Shown here: positions 46,458 through 59,990 of the stretch, in pieces
How positions within the stretch are numbered: position 1 is the stretch's first letter
How the letters are laid out: the number at the start of each line of letters is the position of its first letter
Translations under genes and position numbers: made by a program
Notes under the pieces: generated by a model
Told to the model about the DNA's origin: nothing
Database searches by the model: none
The model's input: only the letters and a program-made list of their open reading frames with translations
Source: Apophysomyces variabilis
Taxonomy: Eukaryota; Mucoromycota; Mucoromycetes; Mucorales; Mucoraceae
Length of the DNA stretch: 64,000 bases
NCBI GenBank assembly: GCA_002749535.1
Contig: MZZL01000408.1
Span: 2,310,631 to 2,374,630 of the forward strand
Direction of reading: 5' to 3'

Positions 46458-49226
46458 ATGCAACACGCATCGCCCCTCGGTGGCCAAATCGTCCTTCCTC
46501 CCCAATCAATCTCTGCAATTCCTATTGTAGCACCTTCCGAAGCGCAATCAAAAGAGCCAAACAAACCGTCAGTGAAACCTACTTCGAAAGGTATACATCT
46601 CGATCCTCTTGCCAAATTTACCCCCTTTTTAATACCCCAATAGGCAGCTCTAGCAATGCAAAACGTTTGTGTCGCAATGTCATTATACATGGTTATTGCA
46701 AGTTTGAAGGAAAAGGATGCGAATTTAATCACGATTCGGTGTGTATCTTTCATGAGAAAAGTTGCATCTTTTTGCTGAATGTCATTAGAACAAACCGTCA
46801 CCTCAAACGAGTCCGGAAAAGTAAATCAAACACACATCAACCTATCCTACATATGAAACCTGACAAAATCTCCTTGGTATAGCAAAACGAAATCAGTGGT
46901 ACGCTTAGCTAGCACAGTCGTATCGTCAGTCTCGGCAGAAAGTGTGAATGCGCCCGTATTCATACCGAAGACAGCGATAGGTAATATAAAAAGAAAGATC
47001 AGATAAATTACAGATCCCTTATGGCTTTGTTATCGTCATCAGCAGAAGGGGGAGCAACCGGATCCGTCACCGGTTAGGCGTTCACAGTCAAGAACCCTAT
47101 GTCGCTCATCTTTTCGCATTAGGCACACCCACATCCTCGGCCGCAGAAAACTCCATGGAGAATTTAGAGTAAGTTTTGTTCTTGCAACCTAGTTGCGCCT
47201 TATTCAATCATGATTAAATAGAACTTCCGATACGGCGGCAGCTGTCTATCAACAGCAAGGCTATCAATCAGATACTACCGGTTATTCGCAGTTCAATGCA
47301 GCAAGCAACGTTAGTAAACCACGTGTATCAATGGTCTGAACTTAACTTTATCCATTTAGCCTCAGTCACCATCTCAAATGATGGCCAATCTTAATTTAGC
47401 AGATTCAATGGATTCTTATTATTTCATGAACTCGACGTACCCTCGACAACCGGTACAAATCGAATATCTTTCCTTCTTTGCCTACTAATAAGTTGTAAAC
47501 AGCTCCAATATCATTTGTATACTTCAACGCCAGCACACGTTTCCAATCTTCTTCCGCACCAAAGAGCAATACAATCCTTCTTTATACCTGACCGTTTACG
47601 CGAAATGTTGACAGCGCGAAACGAAGCTACTGTGATGTCAACTCCAGGTAAAATTGAAAATAGGAATGTTGTTATACAATGCTTAGTATCCTCTTTCTAA
47701 ATCTATCATAGCGCGTGAGGCAGGTCTTCCTCAAGAGGTGCATGTTTATCATTCATTATATCCTCTTGAGGATAAACCAGGCAAATTCTTTGGTCATCCC
47801 TCTTGGGTGTATAAATCAGTGAGTAGTGTGGATGGGCGATGTTATGCGTTAGTTCGGATCGAAGGTAGGCAGTTTTGATAAATGAATAATCCTTGGATAA
47901 ACGTTGTTTTTTGACGTTCAGGTTTCCGTTTGGTAAATGAACTGGCTATGTCAATGGTGGAAAGCTGGCGGCGAATCAGACATTGTAATGTAGTATCGAT
48001 TCGCGAGGCGTTTACGACACGGGCGTTTGGCGATTCATGTGAGTGACCTAAACTGGATAGGAGTAGAAGGTCTAAATGATTCTTTTTCTCGGGGTTTTAG
48101 CACTTATATTTGTCTACGATTACCATCCTTGCTCTACTACGTTATTTGATACGCACTTCAGTCCTCAAGCTCAGGCAAACATGCGGACTCAGGTACCAAC
48201 GATGGGGAATAACCCATTGCTTGTACCCGAGACAACTCTATGGAGCTATATCACACAGATCGCATCTGCACTGCATACCATACACTGTGCAGGATTAGCG
48301 GCGCGCACTATTGAACCCAACAAGATCTTAATGACAGGAAAGAACAGATTAAGGATTAATTGTGCCAGTATCTTAGACGTGTTACAGTTCAATGCTGGGC
48401 AGAATATGACTAGATTCCAGGTTTGTAACCCCATAGAAAAGGAACAAAGGGGACGCTAACGGGATGTTCTAAAGCAAGAAGACTTGCTTTCATTTGGCAA
48501 ACTCATTGTCGCCTTGGCGTGCAACTCCCTACAATCATTCCACAACCTTCCACAATCTTTTGAGTACATCACACGGTTTTACTCGCCAGATCTTAAGAAC
48601 GTTGTGCTATATCTACTGAGCAAACCGCTGCCGACTAAAACAATTGATGAGGTAGTGACGCTAATAGGACCTCGCATCTTGCACGAAATCAATAGCGCAC
48701 AATAGTAAGTGATATGCGGAAATTGCAGTAATAATCTCAACGATGTAGTTATATGGATACTTTGGAGAGCGAGTTTAGCAAGGAATTGGAGAATGGCAGA
48801 CTCGTGCGACTGATGTGTAAAATGGGTTTCATTAATGAACGACCAGAGTAAGTGTTAAAGACAATGGCGGCTGTGGCATTTATTTATGTCATACTTTCAG
48901 ATTTGATATGGATACGCGATGGTCTGAAACGGGTGATCGCTATATCATCAAGTTATTCCGTGATTATGTTTTCCATCAGGTTGATGAAACTGGGGTTCCT
49001 GTAGTTGACATGGCTCATGTACTGTCATGTCTCAACAAGGTATGTGATAGAGTGAGGAGTGTCAGTCTTGCATGAGTCTGAATAACATGCATAGCTGGAT
49101 GCTGGAGTGGACGAGAAGATTATGCTCATGTCCAGAGACGAGCAATCGAATCTTATTGTTAGTTATAAAGAAGTTAAAAATTGTATTGCTTCTGCTTTTA
49201 ATGACCTATCGTCTGGTCGGAAATAA
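46458..49226 (+). CDS. PAN3: PAN2-PAN3 deadenylase subunit PAN3
   Basis: Regulatory subunit that recruits the PAN2 nuclease to poly(A)-binding protein for mRNA poly(A) shortening. Fifteen exons: 46458-46590, 46644-46738, 46789-46820, 46883-46980, 47078-47168, 47222-47309, 47360-47452, 47503-47647, 47712-47864, 47922-48038, 48101-48420, 48475-48704, 48749-48847, 48901-49039, 49095-49226. All phases agree, giving 654 aa. The family's CCCH zinc finger is at about 51-75 ([20 protein letters not shown]), then a PAM2-like APVFIPK, a disordered Gln/Ser-rich part, and the pseudokinase ([39 protein letters not shown]). The C-terminal coiled-coil and knob end in [16 protein letters not shown] and [19 protein letters not shown]. 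It is the most intron-dense gene here. Confidence 0.95.
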
Positions 49227-49524
49227 ACAGGTTTTTAAATACTACTTTGCGTCCATGAAGAAGATGAACTTGAGAGTATCGCAAAGATGACATTGTGCTT
49301 GATGGTCAACAGACATTTCCTCAGAGTTTGCGAACCAAAGCCACCAAGTGACGTTGAAAGTTTGAGGAAATTTTTTCCAATAGCAAATAATGGCTGGTCA
49401 AAAGTGTGTCCCAAGAAGAAACCCCCTTCTTTTCTTATCTTTCATTCAATGTAGGCGCTTGCTTGGATAAAATACAACCAACATTCAGTAGACTAAACTT
49501 GCAATTGTTGTGCCGTATAGAAAG

Positions 49525-50093
49525 ATGTCTTGCGATTTGGTTTGGGAATTGGTCAAGAACAACAACTCTTTCCTCGTCAAGAAGAACGGCGTTCAGTTCT
49601 CCTCTGAGCCTAACAACTTGAAGAACTTGCACTCCTACAAGTTCTCCGGTATTGCTAACAACAAGGTGATTGGAATGTCATGTTGCACGGCATAACACGA
49701 TGCTCATACAACGTTTCTTTTTGTGAACCAAAAAAAAGACTGTGGGCATTCACCCCGCCCAGCGCGGTGTCCGTGTCATCTTGAACACCAAGAAGACACA
49801 GTCCCCTGCCAAGTCTACCCGCTCGGTCGTTATTGCCAAGGGTAGCCGCAAGACCGCCAAATCTGTTGCAAACTTGGTTGCCCTCAGATACAGAGGTGAT
49901 CTCCGCGCCGTACGTCACACGATCCCGATGAAATGATGACACCGTGAAACTAAAATGACGATTATCTTTGTTATTATAGGCTGCTTTGGCTCGTGCCTCC
50001 GCCATCAAGGCTGCTGCTCAGCCTAAGAAGGAGAAGGCCCAACGTCCCGCTAAGGGTATCCGTGCTCAGAAGGCTGCTGCTAAACAAGCCTAA
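49525..50093 (+). CDS. RPL28: 60S ribosomal protein eL28
   Basis: Large-subunit ribosomal protein of the eL28 family (absent from budding yeast, present in many other fungi and animals). Three exons, 49525-49665, 49739-49909 and 49980-50093, encode 141 aa, the expected size. Recognised from the N-terminal [19 protein letters not shown] block, the [18 protein letters not shown] motif and the basic Ala/Lys-rich tail. Codon use is strongly biased to C-ending codons, as in eL13. The start follows the PAN3 stop by only 298 bp on the same strand, so its promoter must be compact. Confidence 0.96.
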
Positions 50094-50259
50094 AGGAGTA
50101 ACTGAATGGGATTTGCACAATAAAACAAAAAAATTGGAATGTATTAGGTACATTGTGTAATTCGTAACAAGATGGATCGAGAGGAAAAATATTACAGATA
50201 TATGTGTATATGTGTGTATGAAGTGCGTGTCTGTAGTAATGCTGAAGGTGGTAAGGGAA

Positions 50260-53200
50260 TTAGGAATGCTTCTTTGCTCCTAAAAGGAAGATGGGATGAT
50301 CGGCCACGAAACGATAGACAAGTCGACCGTATCCGGAATCGCAAAAATGCAGGAATAACAGCCAGCAGATCAGAAAATTCGATAAGAAGTAAACAGAGTG
50401 TGTGTACTTAATCCCATATAAGAATGTGTACACCACTGCACCGTAGAAAAGAGCGTAGGTAGGCCAGGTCAGAATTCTAGCGCATAGTACGATTGGTAAA
50501 AGCAACCTTCTCCTTTTCTTTCCTACCTTTGAGACATCCGAGGGAGTGTGGTTCGATGGCTGGTGAGCATTTCGACGTACAGAATAAATGGCGCGATAGC
50601 CAACACACTGTGATCCGAAGAGAATGGTACGAACCAGTGCACTGAAAGATTACGAATCCATACCAAGAGGATCGGCAAAGTAAACGGTAACAAAGTGATG
50701 AACAAGAGAAGAATAGATTGCATGTAGTGGTATCTGTTCAGCCGTTTCTGCATCGAAGGTGGCGGTTTCATGCCAGCGCTTGCCCCTATTCTGTTCAACG
50801 ACCGTAAGCAGCTCACGATATGGACAAAGAACGCGACAATGAAGACAAACTGATAGGGTATACACGTTGCCACAAGGATAAACAAGAAGATGGTAGTTGT
50901 CATACGGCGCTGCAGTCTTTGACGGTTTGTTTCGTTCTGCCATCGCCGCCAAATGGACGTTCGTATACTAAACGAAATACAGCGGCTCGTAAGAAGCCGC
51001 AAGAAGACCTCGACAAGACTCCATAAGAGGCACACTATCCCCAGGCTGATGATAAGACCAACGGCAGGAAGCCACCAGAAGAAAGGGTCGCTGTTCCCTG
51101 TCAGTAGATCATTCCATGGTATTGGAACTGGTAATAATGCATATAACAGCACCGATGGTGGATGTATAGTCTGATAGATGCTGCATACGGAGACAAGAAA
51201 CATAAAAATAGGTATAGAACGTTGAATACAGTACATCAACCCTTGACCAAAATGCGGGAAGATGCCTGTAAAAGTGTTAATAATAGAATAAGTTTATCAT
51301 AAGTGCATAACTTGCCTGTTTCATTGTAACACTGGATTTGAGCTACAAGTACCAACATAACAACAGCGAAAGAGAAGGCTGCTAGGATTATACCGTTTCG
51401 AAATCCAACACGACCTGCGCTACCGTACCAATCAATGGATAACTCGATTTTCGCGGGTGAAGAGCAAGTAGGGTCCATCCACAATTGTAATAATAATCCA
51501 CGATTATCCGGCTCGTTCGGTCCAGATGACGAAGTAAATAACGTGCGTCCATGAAGGCTTATGCTCGTTTTCTGTTGCCCATTGTTCAAATTGAGATAGA
51601 ACTTTGATTCATGCATGGACGAGATCGATTGCCGTAAAAATGTACCAAAGAGCTTTTCATTGTCGCAAGCCGGTTGGGATATCTTAAAATGATATGCGAG
51701 CATGGGGTTTTCAATGACAGGAACGTGCACAGTCGAAAATAAAGAGGGCGGGATTTCCAGTTGCGCACCTTCTAATGCTAGGGCTGTATCGTGTATGAGT
51801 GTCACGGTTTGGCTAAATTTCGCCTTGATATCTCTTCACTTACTTAACATAGATTTGTCCACAGTTTGCTCCGTAGCTTGCGTGTTACGCGGTTCGACAA
51901 TTAAAAAGCCTTTGTTACCCTCCTTGTGGGCTATTCCAAGGTATTCATACCCAGCCATCTCTGAAAACGCAATATTCGCAAACATGAAAATTCCTCGAGA
52001 TTGCTGTTGTTCTTCTCCATCGAATGAAGCCGGGAGAGGAGCGGCAACAGCTTTTGCAGATCGGCATCCCGCACGCGTGACACCTTCAACGTGAGTCGGA
52101 AGCTTGTTACAGAGCAGTATATCGAATCGCTCTGCAGGCCCAAAGCGCATATCCGTCAGAATACTGAATCTGTTCTCCTGGGAATTATCAAATACTGGCA
52201 GGAACGTCATCCCGGTTACAGTGCTTGTACGGATTATCAATCTTTCTTTCGGTTTTAGAAAGTTGGCATCCGAATCCGCTAAATCGTAAAGAGATAAAGA
52301 GCCTAGATATCCTTGTTAGGTCATAGCAACCTGGGTTCCGACGACTTACTTGAAGTTATATCAGCTCTTTGATCTTCTAGCCCACTCAAAAGTGCTCTCC
52401 GCATGACGTCCATTCGCTCTACAAGAGGGCGTGTTTGCGAACCGCGTCTCGCATCGACAATATCTAACAGACTTTTTGCAACGATCTTCACAAGTTGATT
52501 ACAAGAGAGGATAGAATCGTGATCTGTTGGTGTCCAGACGTTGGGTATAGCCGTCGTGAAGACAGTGAAGCCGTTACTTTGAGGCATAAAACTTCCAATG
52601 TTTGCATTGTCAGGGCAGATGATCGTATCCAAAACGCCACCAGTAACAGAGATAAGCATGACATCCTTCAGTGCCAAGCTGGCGCGAGTCAAATCTGTCT
52701 CTTTGAATCCATTCTTCCAATATTGCGTGATGTCGCTGTATATTTTGGTTATTTTCCAGTCGAAAGGCGCAGGTGGCAGAATATGAGGGGTTGAGAAGGT
52801 TAAGATAGTGTTGATCGTGCCGGGCTGATAATTCGGTATCGTGAACATTGTTCTAGCCACCACACCTCCCATAGAGTGACCTATGATGATGACGGAAGTT
52901 GGATCGGGTAAGTCGGAGCTAAAACGAGGGTCAAGTTTCCGGGATTGTGGATAAAGTTTGAGGATATAATCCACCGCATCGTTGAGGTATTCTGCTTGTT
53001 CTAGCAATGATTGTCCGTGCAACGCCGAAAACTCCTCGTTAAAGTCAACTGCCATCAAAGGAAAGTAACGCGTGATGAGATGATCGACATTGCTTAATTT
53101 TTGCATGTGCTAATTTACCAGTGAAAAAGTCCAGACTGCGACCGCCGTGATCCCAGTTATCACTGTGTCGCGTATAACGATGGGAATATTGAAACGCAGC

Positions 53201-53743
53201 TTCTGCGGCAATCGATCGGATCTGTTTGCAACTACCAGCATGACCAGGAATAAAAAGTACTGGCACACCTGTCGGCTTCGAACGTGCCAATGTAAGCCTA
53301 TGTCAATTTGATGTGTCGTACAGAATTACCTGATCAACCAGATCCACATCTTTTTCCCGGTACAAATACAGTGTGTATTTGCCCGCAAATCGAGTCATTT
53401 CGCTATCGAACCCCGTTTGTTTAATGTACCGGGGACGCATATGGGTCTGTTTGCAGCAGCTGGCTTCGCGTAGACCAGCGAATGAATCTAGAATAACGGC
53501 GATAGCTGTCAGGGAGAAGGCAATCAGGCAGACAATCAATAGTTTGCTGGTTCTGGTAAATTGAAACGCTGGTGGTGCCAATTTGCGAACATTAAACAGG
53601 CGATTGGCGGGCGACGATGGCGGGGAAGGAGAACTGGACGGATCGGCAAACAATGGCGATTGTTCGATCTTCAGTGTAGGTGCGCTGTTGACCTCACACT
53701 TGGGGACATCGCCATCAGTATAGATAGATGGCGAACTCATCAT
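50260..53743 (-). CDS. BST1: GPI inositol-deacylase (PGAP1/Bst1)
   Basis: ER-membrane lipase that removes the inositol-linked acyl chain from GPI anchors, allowing anchored proteins to leave the ER. Seven exons, 53743-53330, 53275-53119, 53048-52350, 52302-51844, 51783-51316, 51265-50527 and 50476-50260, encode 1050 aa, close to yeast Bst1. A single transmembrane segment near residue 75 follows a Pro/Ser-rich cytosolic start. The lumenal hydrolase region has GVPVLFIPGHAGSCKQIRSI, FNEEFSALHG and the catalytic GHSMGG (Ser about 249). The C-terminal half has many hydrophobic segments. The fifth intron (51315-51266) begins with GC; leaving it in gives a stop that would remove the C-terminal membrane region. 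Introns 1, 2 and 4 were placed by restoring conserved blocks. Confidence 0.93.
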
Positions 53744-56700
53744 ATAGTATAACCGGCAATTTGTATTATCTGTATTATGTTCTTTTCTTCACCGGCCACC
53801 GTTTGTATTGGTTAGGCGCCTGTCTAACCAAACCATGTGACAAAAAAAGGTGGTTCCTTTTTCAACTGGTGTACCCCCAGTCACATCCAAGTGAGACATC
53901 TTGGCGGGCAAAAGAACCCTCTGATTCGGTGGCATCTAATTGACGGATACGGCACGAAGCAAAGAAAAAAACCAGGTAAGTCGACATCTCGAATTTGCAT
54001 ATTATCGATACAAAGCACTCCTTCTTTCATTCACTGTAAAGATGTGAAACGAATGCCTCACCAACAAAGCCACCTGAGTACAAAGAATAATGAAATCATC
54101 TATTCGCTGAGGACACTAGTTGTACAAGTCTAAACCTGCTCAGCATGTTGCAATAGTTAGATATCAACATAAACAAACCATGAAATTATCATGTTGAAAA
54201 GCAAAACAGAAAAGACTAGATAGGTTGTCAAGACAGATGCATTGTATAAGTGCCAGGGCGAAAATAGAACCATGTCGTTTCATACCTAATGAGGATTATT
54301 GCGGTGCGGGAATATGAGTTCTCATTTTACAGGCGCACTTGCACCTCCAGCGCATATGGGCTGGCGCGCCCGCATGGCTGTCTTATCCGGGGCAGCACGG
54401 GGTTGTATATAACAAATGAGCGGCAATGCTAGCCTATTTTCAGTGAATGCTGGCTAATAGCTGAATGAACCAAAAAAGTTCCCAGTCAATGAACTGCTTT
54501 CTCCAACTATACAACATTTGTCACCTACAGGCATCATAAACCCGCCTAAGGTATTGCTGACACCTCTATTGGAGAATAGTAATGGCTCATTCATATATCA
54601 ATCTTTATTTAATTGTTAGTTTTACAAAAAATTTATTTATTAGAAATTCTTCACGTTTAGCAAAAGTTATTCTTTGTTTTTTGAAACACCTGGCATAGAA
54701 ACGCTGGGAAATCAGAAACATTAATGATCCCCGCCTTGGTATGCTTTGCTGTTCCAAATGATTCAGTGACGATTAATATAGATTTAGAAGATTTTTCCGT
54801 AATCGTATGATGGCAAGGTATGTCTATATCCACTGATATTCATGTTCGCGCATTTTAAAATGGAAGAAGCAGCTCTTCCGGGCAGATCTGACGCACAAAG
54901 AAGAAAAGGATACAGCAAATGGAGAGGGAATATTCCCGTGTTCCATATGAGGATGAACATCTCGATTCTTATCGACATCTTCGACTTGCGGAAAATTAAC
55001 CCAATCGACTGTCAGTTAATACAGTGTTTTTCCTATTCGTTTGCGCATTTCTACTTTTTCATTTACGGACTGGGATTAAGTTTTTGCGAAATACAAAAAA
55101 ATGATTTGCTTGATTGGATGAAATATTTCTTTCACGCACGCAAATATAATTCAATAAACAGTAAATGCATGTTCCCGAATTTTTGGGCAAGAGTCACTGG
55201 GTGCTCCGGACACAATCAGCTGGTGATGACAGAATGGTCTTTCCGTGGCAATGCAGGCAATATCAGGACATTGTTGTAATATAATGTTTGCTACGGTGGA
55301 CAGAGGATTGCTACAGCAAAAGAAAACTAAAAGTTTCGAGGAATACAGTAGAAAAACAAACTCGCTACTATATAGAAATGGTATTGCGACACATGCAAAG
55401 TGGGTTGTCTATTGTTAGAGTTGTGTCTTTTCAGTTTTACATTTGCTCTGCTTTCTATAGTAGATCTATAAAAGTGGGTAAAGAAATACCTGTTCTGCAG
55501 TGTTCTTCAACTTGTCGCATTAGAGAAACATATATCAACATAAGCAACTACTATGTAGCGATCTGTGTGTGGTGTGCGGATGCTTATAGTGCGCATTAAC
55601 TCACACACTATGAATATATCTCAATTCGTAGTGGCATACAATAAAAGAAAAGTCTACAACAGGCTCCGACTTCATTTTAAACATGGATGTCATGCTTGCA
55701 AGCTCTTGTCTATGTATGGGTGAAAAGGATCGCTTTATTACTTGTTGGTATATCCTTGACTGTATCTCGATCGGTATGAGGGTCTAAACAAAAGACCTTC
55801 AAATTTATCAAATTTAGTAGATTGTAGATCATCCATTCAGTTGATGTGTTAACACGGCAACAACTGCGTGCTTTTCCAGTAGCAACAGTATGGTAGACCT
55901 TGCTATTTGAGAATTGGTGCTAAGCAACTGAAAGGGATGTGATAGTGCGCTATCTCAACAATTTCATGGAGCTTCAACTTCTGATAGATTTTAGAATTTA
56001 TTGTCAATTAAAAAGGAAAAAGAGCTTGAAAACAAACCCCTAAATAATGCACATTAGTGGTATGCATCGGTCAGGTTTGTTGCGTGTCGATCGCGGCAGT
56101 GTAGAATAGCCACTTGTAAATTCAGTTACTGTGTTGTTATGGGCGTTTTGCAATGGTTAGTTACAACAAACGTCCGTGATTTCCGGTCAAACATAACGGC
56201 AGCCTCATGCCTCTTTCCGTTAAAATTAAACATTACAGAGATCCAAGAAACCGGATTTTTTGTAGTAGCTGTTTCGCCGGCAAACCTGTTGAACATATTT
56301 GATATGAGCTATGTCATTTAAAACAAAATCGGGGATTAGCGCTATAGACGTTGAGGAAGCCGAGGATTTTCAAGTCGTCTGCATAATAGTGACTTGTTAC
56401 GTGAAAGTCAAGCAAAGTTAAAAATTTGTGCATTGATGAAAGCAGTGGAAAACGTTAGATAAGTTCTGGTTTATAGAAATTAAATATGTATGTTTAAAGG
56501 TGTGTATGCGGGGATGTGTTTCTGTTCAATAAGGAGGAAAACCACAAGAATGAGGGGGATAGAGGAGAGTTGACTTCTTGTAGATTATCACGATCTATTG
56601 TTTATTGATGTCGTACAACGGTATCGATTTATCCTAATGCAGCGGATAATGGTATTGTGGACTACCTGTTGATATCTATCACAGATCCTTTTGACAGCCA

Positions 56701-56858
56701 AAGGAAAGAAAAGAGATACGGGCGATCATTGATTAGTGTAGTATTACACGTTTTTTCGTATTCGTTCGTGAAACCTGTATATCGATTCTCAGACCAAGGC
56801 TTCCAGTGTCCTTTTTCTCTTCCTTCTCTTCCTTGTCTTTCCTCTCCTGCCTTCTGCC
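53744..56858. other. Gene-poor region
   Basis: About 3.1 kb with no supported gene. The longest open frames are 54842-55279 and 55288-55599 (+), with no recognisable motif and poor composition. A short GC-rich patch at about 54300-54420 includes the palindrome GGCGCGCC and contrasts with the AT-rich surroundings. Confidence 0.4.
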
Positions 56859-59476
56859 ATGTCTGATCCACCCGCTTATTTTGAACTATCATCGTCTCAT
56901 CAGCGCATGTCTGTAATTTCCACCCGATCCATACCTGTCGTCATGGAAGACCAGGATCTCGACGACGGCCCACTTTTTCGTGCTACTGTTCAACAGCTAG
57001 AAAGTAGAACAAGTACTCTCAAAGCACATCTCAAACGCATTCTGAAAACCGCAACAGCATCTGTTGAAGCACAACGTGCTCTTTTGGAAGCAGACGAAGC
57101 ATTCATAGTTGCTCTGCGTGAAACACCTGCTGCAGAGCCACTTATGTCAGCTTACTTGAATGACGCTTGGAACTCATTGTATGAACAGCGTGAACGACTA
57201 CAGCATTCAATGCAGTCATTGCTCATTGCCCCACTTCAAAAGTTGTACGAAATGGATATTAAGGTGGCGGAAGCAAAGAGGCGACAGTTTGAAGACGAAA
57301 GCAAGGAATATTATCAATACCTTGCTAAATACCTCAGCATCAAAAGTGACACAAAGGAGCAGAAACGAACCGAGAGCGAGGCAAAGCATTTGGCTAAAAA
57401 GCGACGGTTCGACTTGATGCGATTCGACTATTACAATTTTTTGATGGATCTTCATGGCGGTAAAAAGGAAAAGGAGTTACTCTATCACCTTTTAAGCCAT
57501 CAACAGAAGGAGTATGGCTTTTATCAGTCAGTGAGCAGCAGTCTTGCCTTGTTTAAACAAGGATTGGATGATCTGGCAAGCATGATGGCGGTCGCATCGC
57601 GAGAACACAACCTTGTAAACAAGGAAAGATACGAAAAAAGAAAGATGCTGGAATCAAAATGCGCAGAGAGTGAAATGCTAGCTGAACCGAAAGAAGCCGA
57701 CACAACAAGTCTTTCGGTGAAGGAGAATTCGGTAGAAGAGGCGCCCGTTGTACCTCCCAGTATAGAAGAAAATAAGTTTCGAGGTATCCGAGATCTTGAG
57801 CAACAAAACCGTGATTTTCTCTTCAACAGCGGTCGACGCAAGGAAGGATTCTTGTTCTCTACCTCAAAGCCGTCAAAAAATAACGCATTTGATATGGCAC
57901 CTGCCGTCACATGGCATAAGTAAGTATTTATGACCATTATCCGTAGTCATTCGTTTTTAATAAGAGTCTAGGTATTGGTGTGTACTAAGCGGTGGTCAGC
58001 TACATGAATACAGTAACTGGAAAAAGCATTTGGAGACTCATATCGACCCTATTAATTTACGATTTGCTACGGTTCGCGAGGCGCGCAATGTGGAACGGCG
58101 TTTCTGCTTTGAAATTATCACACCCTATTTCAGACGTATTTATCAGGCGACATCACAAGAGGAAATGTTAAGCTGGATAGCGACTATCAATAATGCTATC
58201 GAAAGTTTATTGAATGGCATGAGCAGTTCTGTGGATTTGGCAAAAGATCAGACTCAAGAAAGGCAAAAGAAAGGACATACACGTTCGCTTAGTGGCGCAT
58301 TGCAGGGGCTCGCTCATAAGAAGAGATCTTCAAAAGAGCCTCCTAGCGAGGGTGCAGAGCTATTAGCCTCTACTCCCACAGATCGGTTTAGATGGTCTGG
58401 GTTTAGCTTTGCAAGCGGCACACACACAAATTCTGGCAAGTCATACCTGGGCAATTACACATTCTCGCCGCCCGACACAGCTGTGAACACCAAGATGTTG
58501 TTGCAATTACGGGAAGAATTAGCGAACAACTTCTGCGCAGATTGTGGTGCAAAAAATCCGGAATGGTGCTCACTGAATTTGGGAATTTTGTTATGCATTG
58601 GTAAGCGGCTGTCCTAAATCTATCTTTGATTTGATCTTGACTAACGGTATGCTAACAGAATGCTCTGGTATTCATCGAAGTCTTGGAACTCATATATCAA
58701 AGGTTCGGTCTCTAACTCTTGACAGCGCATCGTACACGGCAGATATTGTCGAGTTATTACGGTCCATTGGAAACGCACGCTCGAATGCTATATGGGACAC
58801 CAAGGAAGGAGAAGATAATAGAAAACCTTCAGCGAGCGATACGCGCGATGTCAAGCTCAAGTACATTCAGGCAAAATACGTCGATAAAGCCTTTGTGCGA
58901 GCGTCGGAGGAGAAAGATCCAGCTGTACTTTTATTCAAAGCGATCGATGACGATGACATCCCAGGCGCACTACATGCTGTTGCGTTAGGTGCGGATGTAA
59001 ACGCATGCCGACCGATTGCCTCCATCACCTCTCCACGGATTTCTTTGTTATTATCCAGTGATGAAGAAGAAGAGGATAAGCGTTCAACAATATTGTCCTC
59101 CTCCTCGTCCATGACATATCAATCATTTAATCTCTCTAGCAACAACCATATACCACCTACCATTACCATTGGTGACGAAGACTACGTTGTGCGGTATGCA
59201 TTACACTTTGCTCTACTGCACGGTCGACCAAGTTCTGATGTTGAGAGAAACCACGTATTTCCCATGGCAGAGTTTCTGTTACAGAACGGAGCGGATGCTG
59301 GCATTACCGACCCAGCGACGAACAAAACATTGGCTGAGCTTGTAGGACTTGGTACAGTGGTGGATGACGATGCAATAGCTTATCTCAATATTAAAAATGC
59401 TGCTCGAGGTCAATCGCCCATTTTCCGATCGAGCATGCCAGCGCCAGCTCGTGCTTCTGCAGAGGCTGCTGATTAA
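56859..59476 (+). CDS. BAR-PH-ArfGAP-ankyrin protein (ACAP-like)
   Basis: GTPase-activating protein for Arf GTPases in membrane traffic. Three exons, 56859-57919, 57972-58600 and 58659-59476, encode 835 aa. Domains in order: a BAR-type coiled-coil region (about 40-270), a PH domain (about 333-425, with YWCVLSGGQLHEY and the final SWIATINNAI helix), a Ser-rich linker, the ArfGAP zinc finger (Cys542, Cys545, Cys562, Cys565 in C-x2-C-x16-C-x2-C) with catalytic Arg570 in GIHRSLGTH, and ankyrin-like repeats (about 650-800, including ALGADVNA and FLLQNGADAGITD). The order matches animal ACAPs and related fungal proteins. An acidic Ser insertion (SSDEEEEDKR) separates the ankyrin units. The intron after the third zinc ligand splits the finger. 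Confidence 0.94.
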
Positions 59477-59990
59477 ATGAAAAATAACCTGATATCTAGT
59501 TTTATTCCCACAAGCGTTACTTTCCTGATTTTTGCAATGCATTAGAAGCTCTCTTCTCCCCCTCTTGCTCTCTCCCTTGCAGTTTACCCGCTATTTACCT
59601 ACTTTACCTCAATCCACCTGTTATGTGCGTTGCCGTTATAGTTTTATAAAAATTGATAAAGAGTGACGAATTTAATAATTGAGCAACAGGATCCAATTAT
59701 GTGCAATGTCCATAAATATAGGTCTTGTTAATGTGTTGAATATCGAGTGCAAGAACAAAATGATGCAGTTGTCAATGAATGTTGACATGACAGTTGGATA
59801 CGATTGGAGCACTCGATTAATCTCCGCTGATGTGAAGCCAAACAACCTGCACCAGGAACGGTGAGTTTCCGATAGCTTTATTCACATTATATCCATCGGC
59901 TTCGTCAAAACAACTAAGACCCGTCGACGTCCCTATCGTTTAAACTCCAAACTTAAGGCGTCACGAAAGTGAACATTGTAGCGGGCCATA
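59477..59990. other. Intergenic, no gene seen
   Basis: About 510 bp; ArfGAP 3' flank and promoter of the next gene. A 61-codon frame at 59679-59864 is not supported. Confidence 0.45.

Noticed and set aside
54842..55279. 145-codon plus-strand open frame
   Set aside because: No family resemblance and no exon structure; probably a chance frame in the 3.1-kb gene-poor region.
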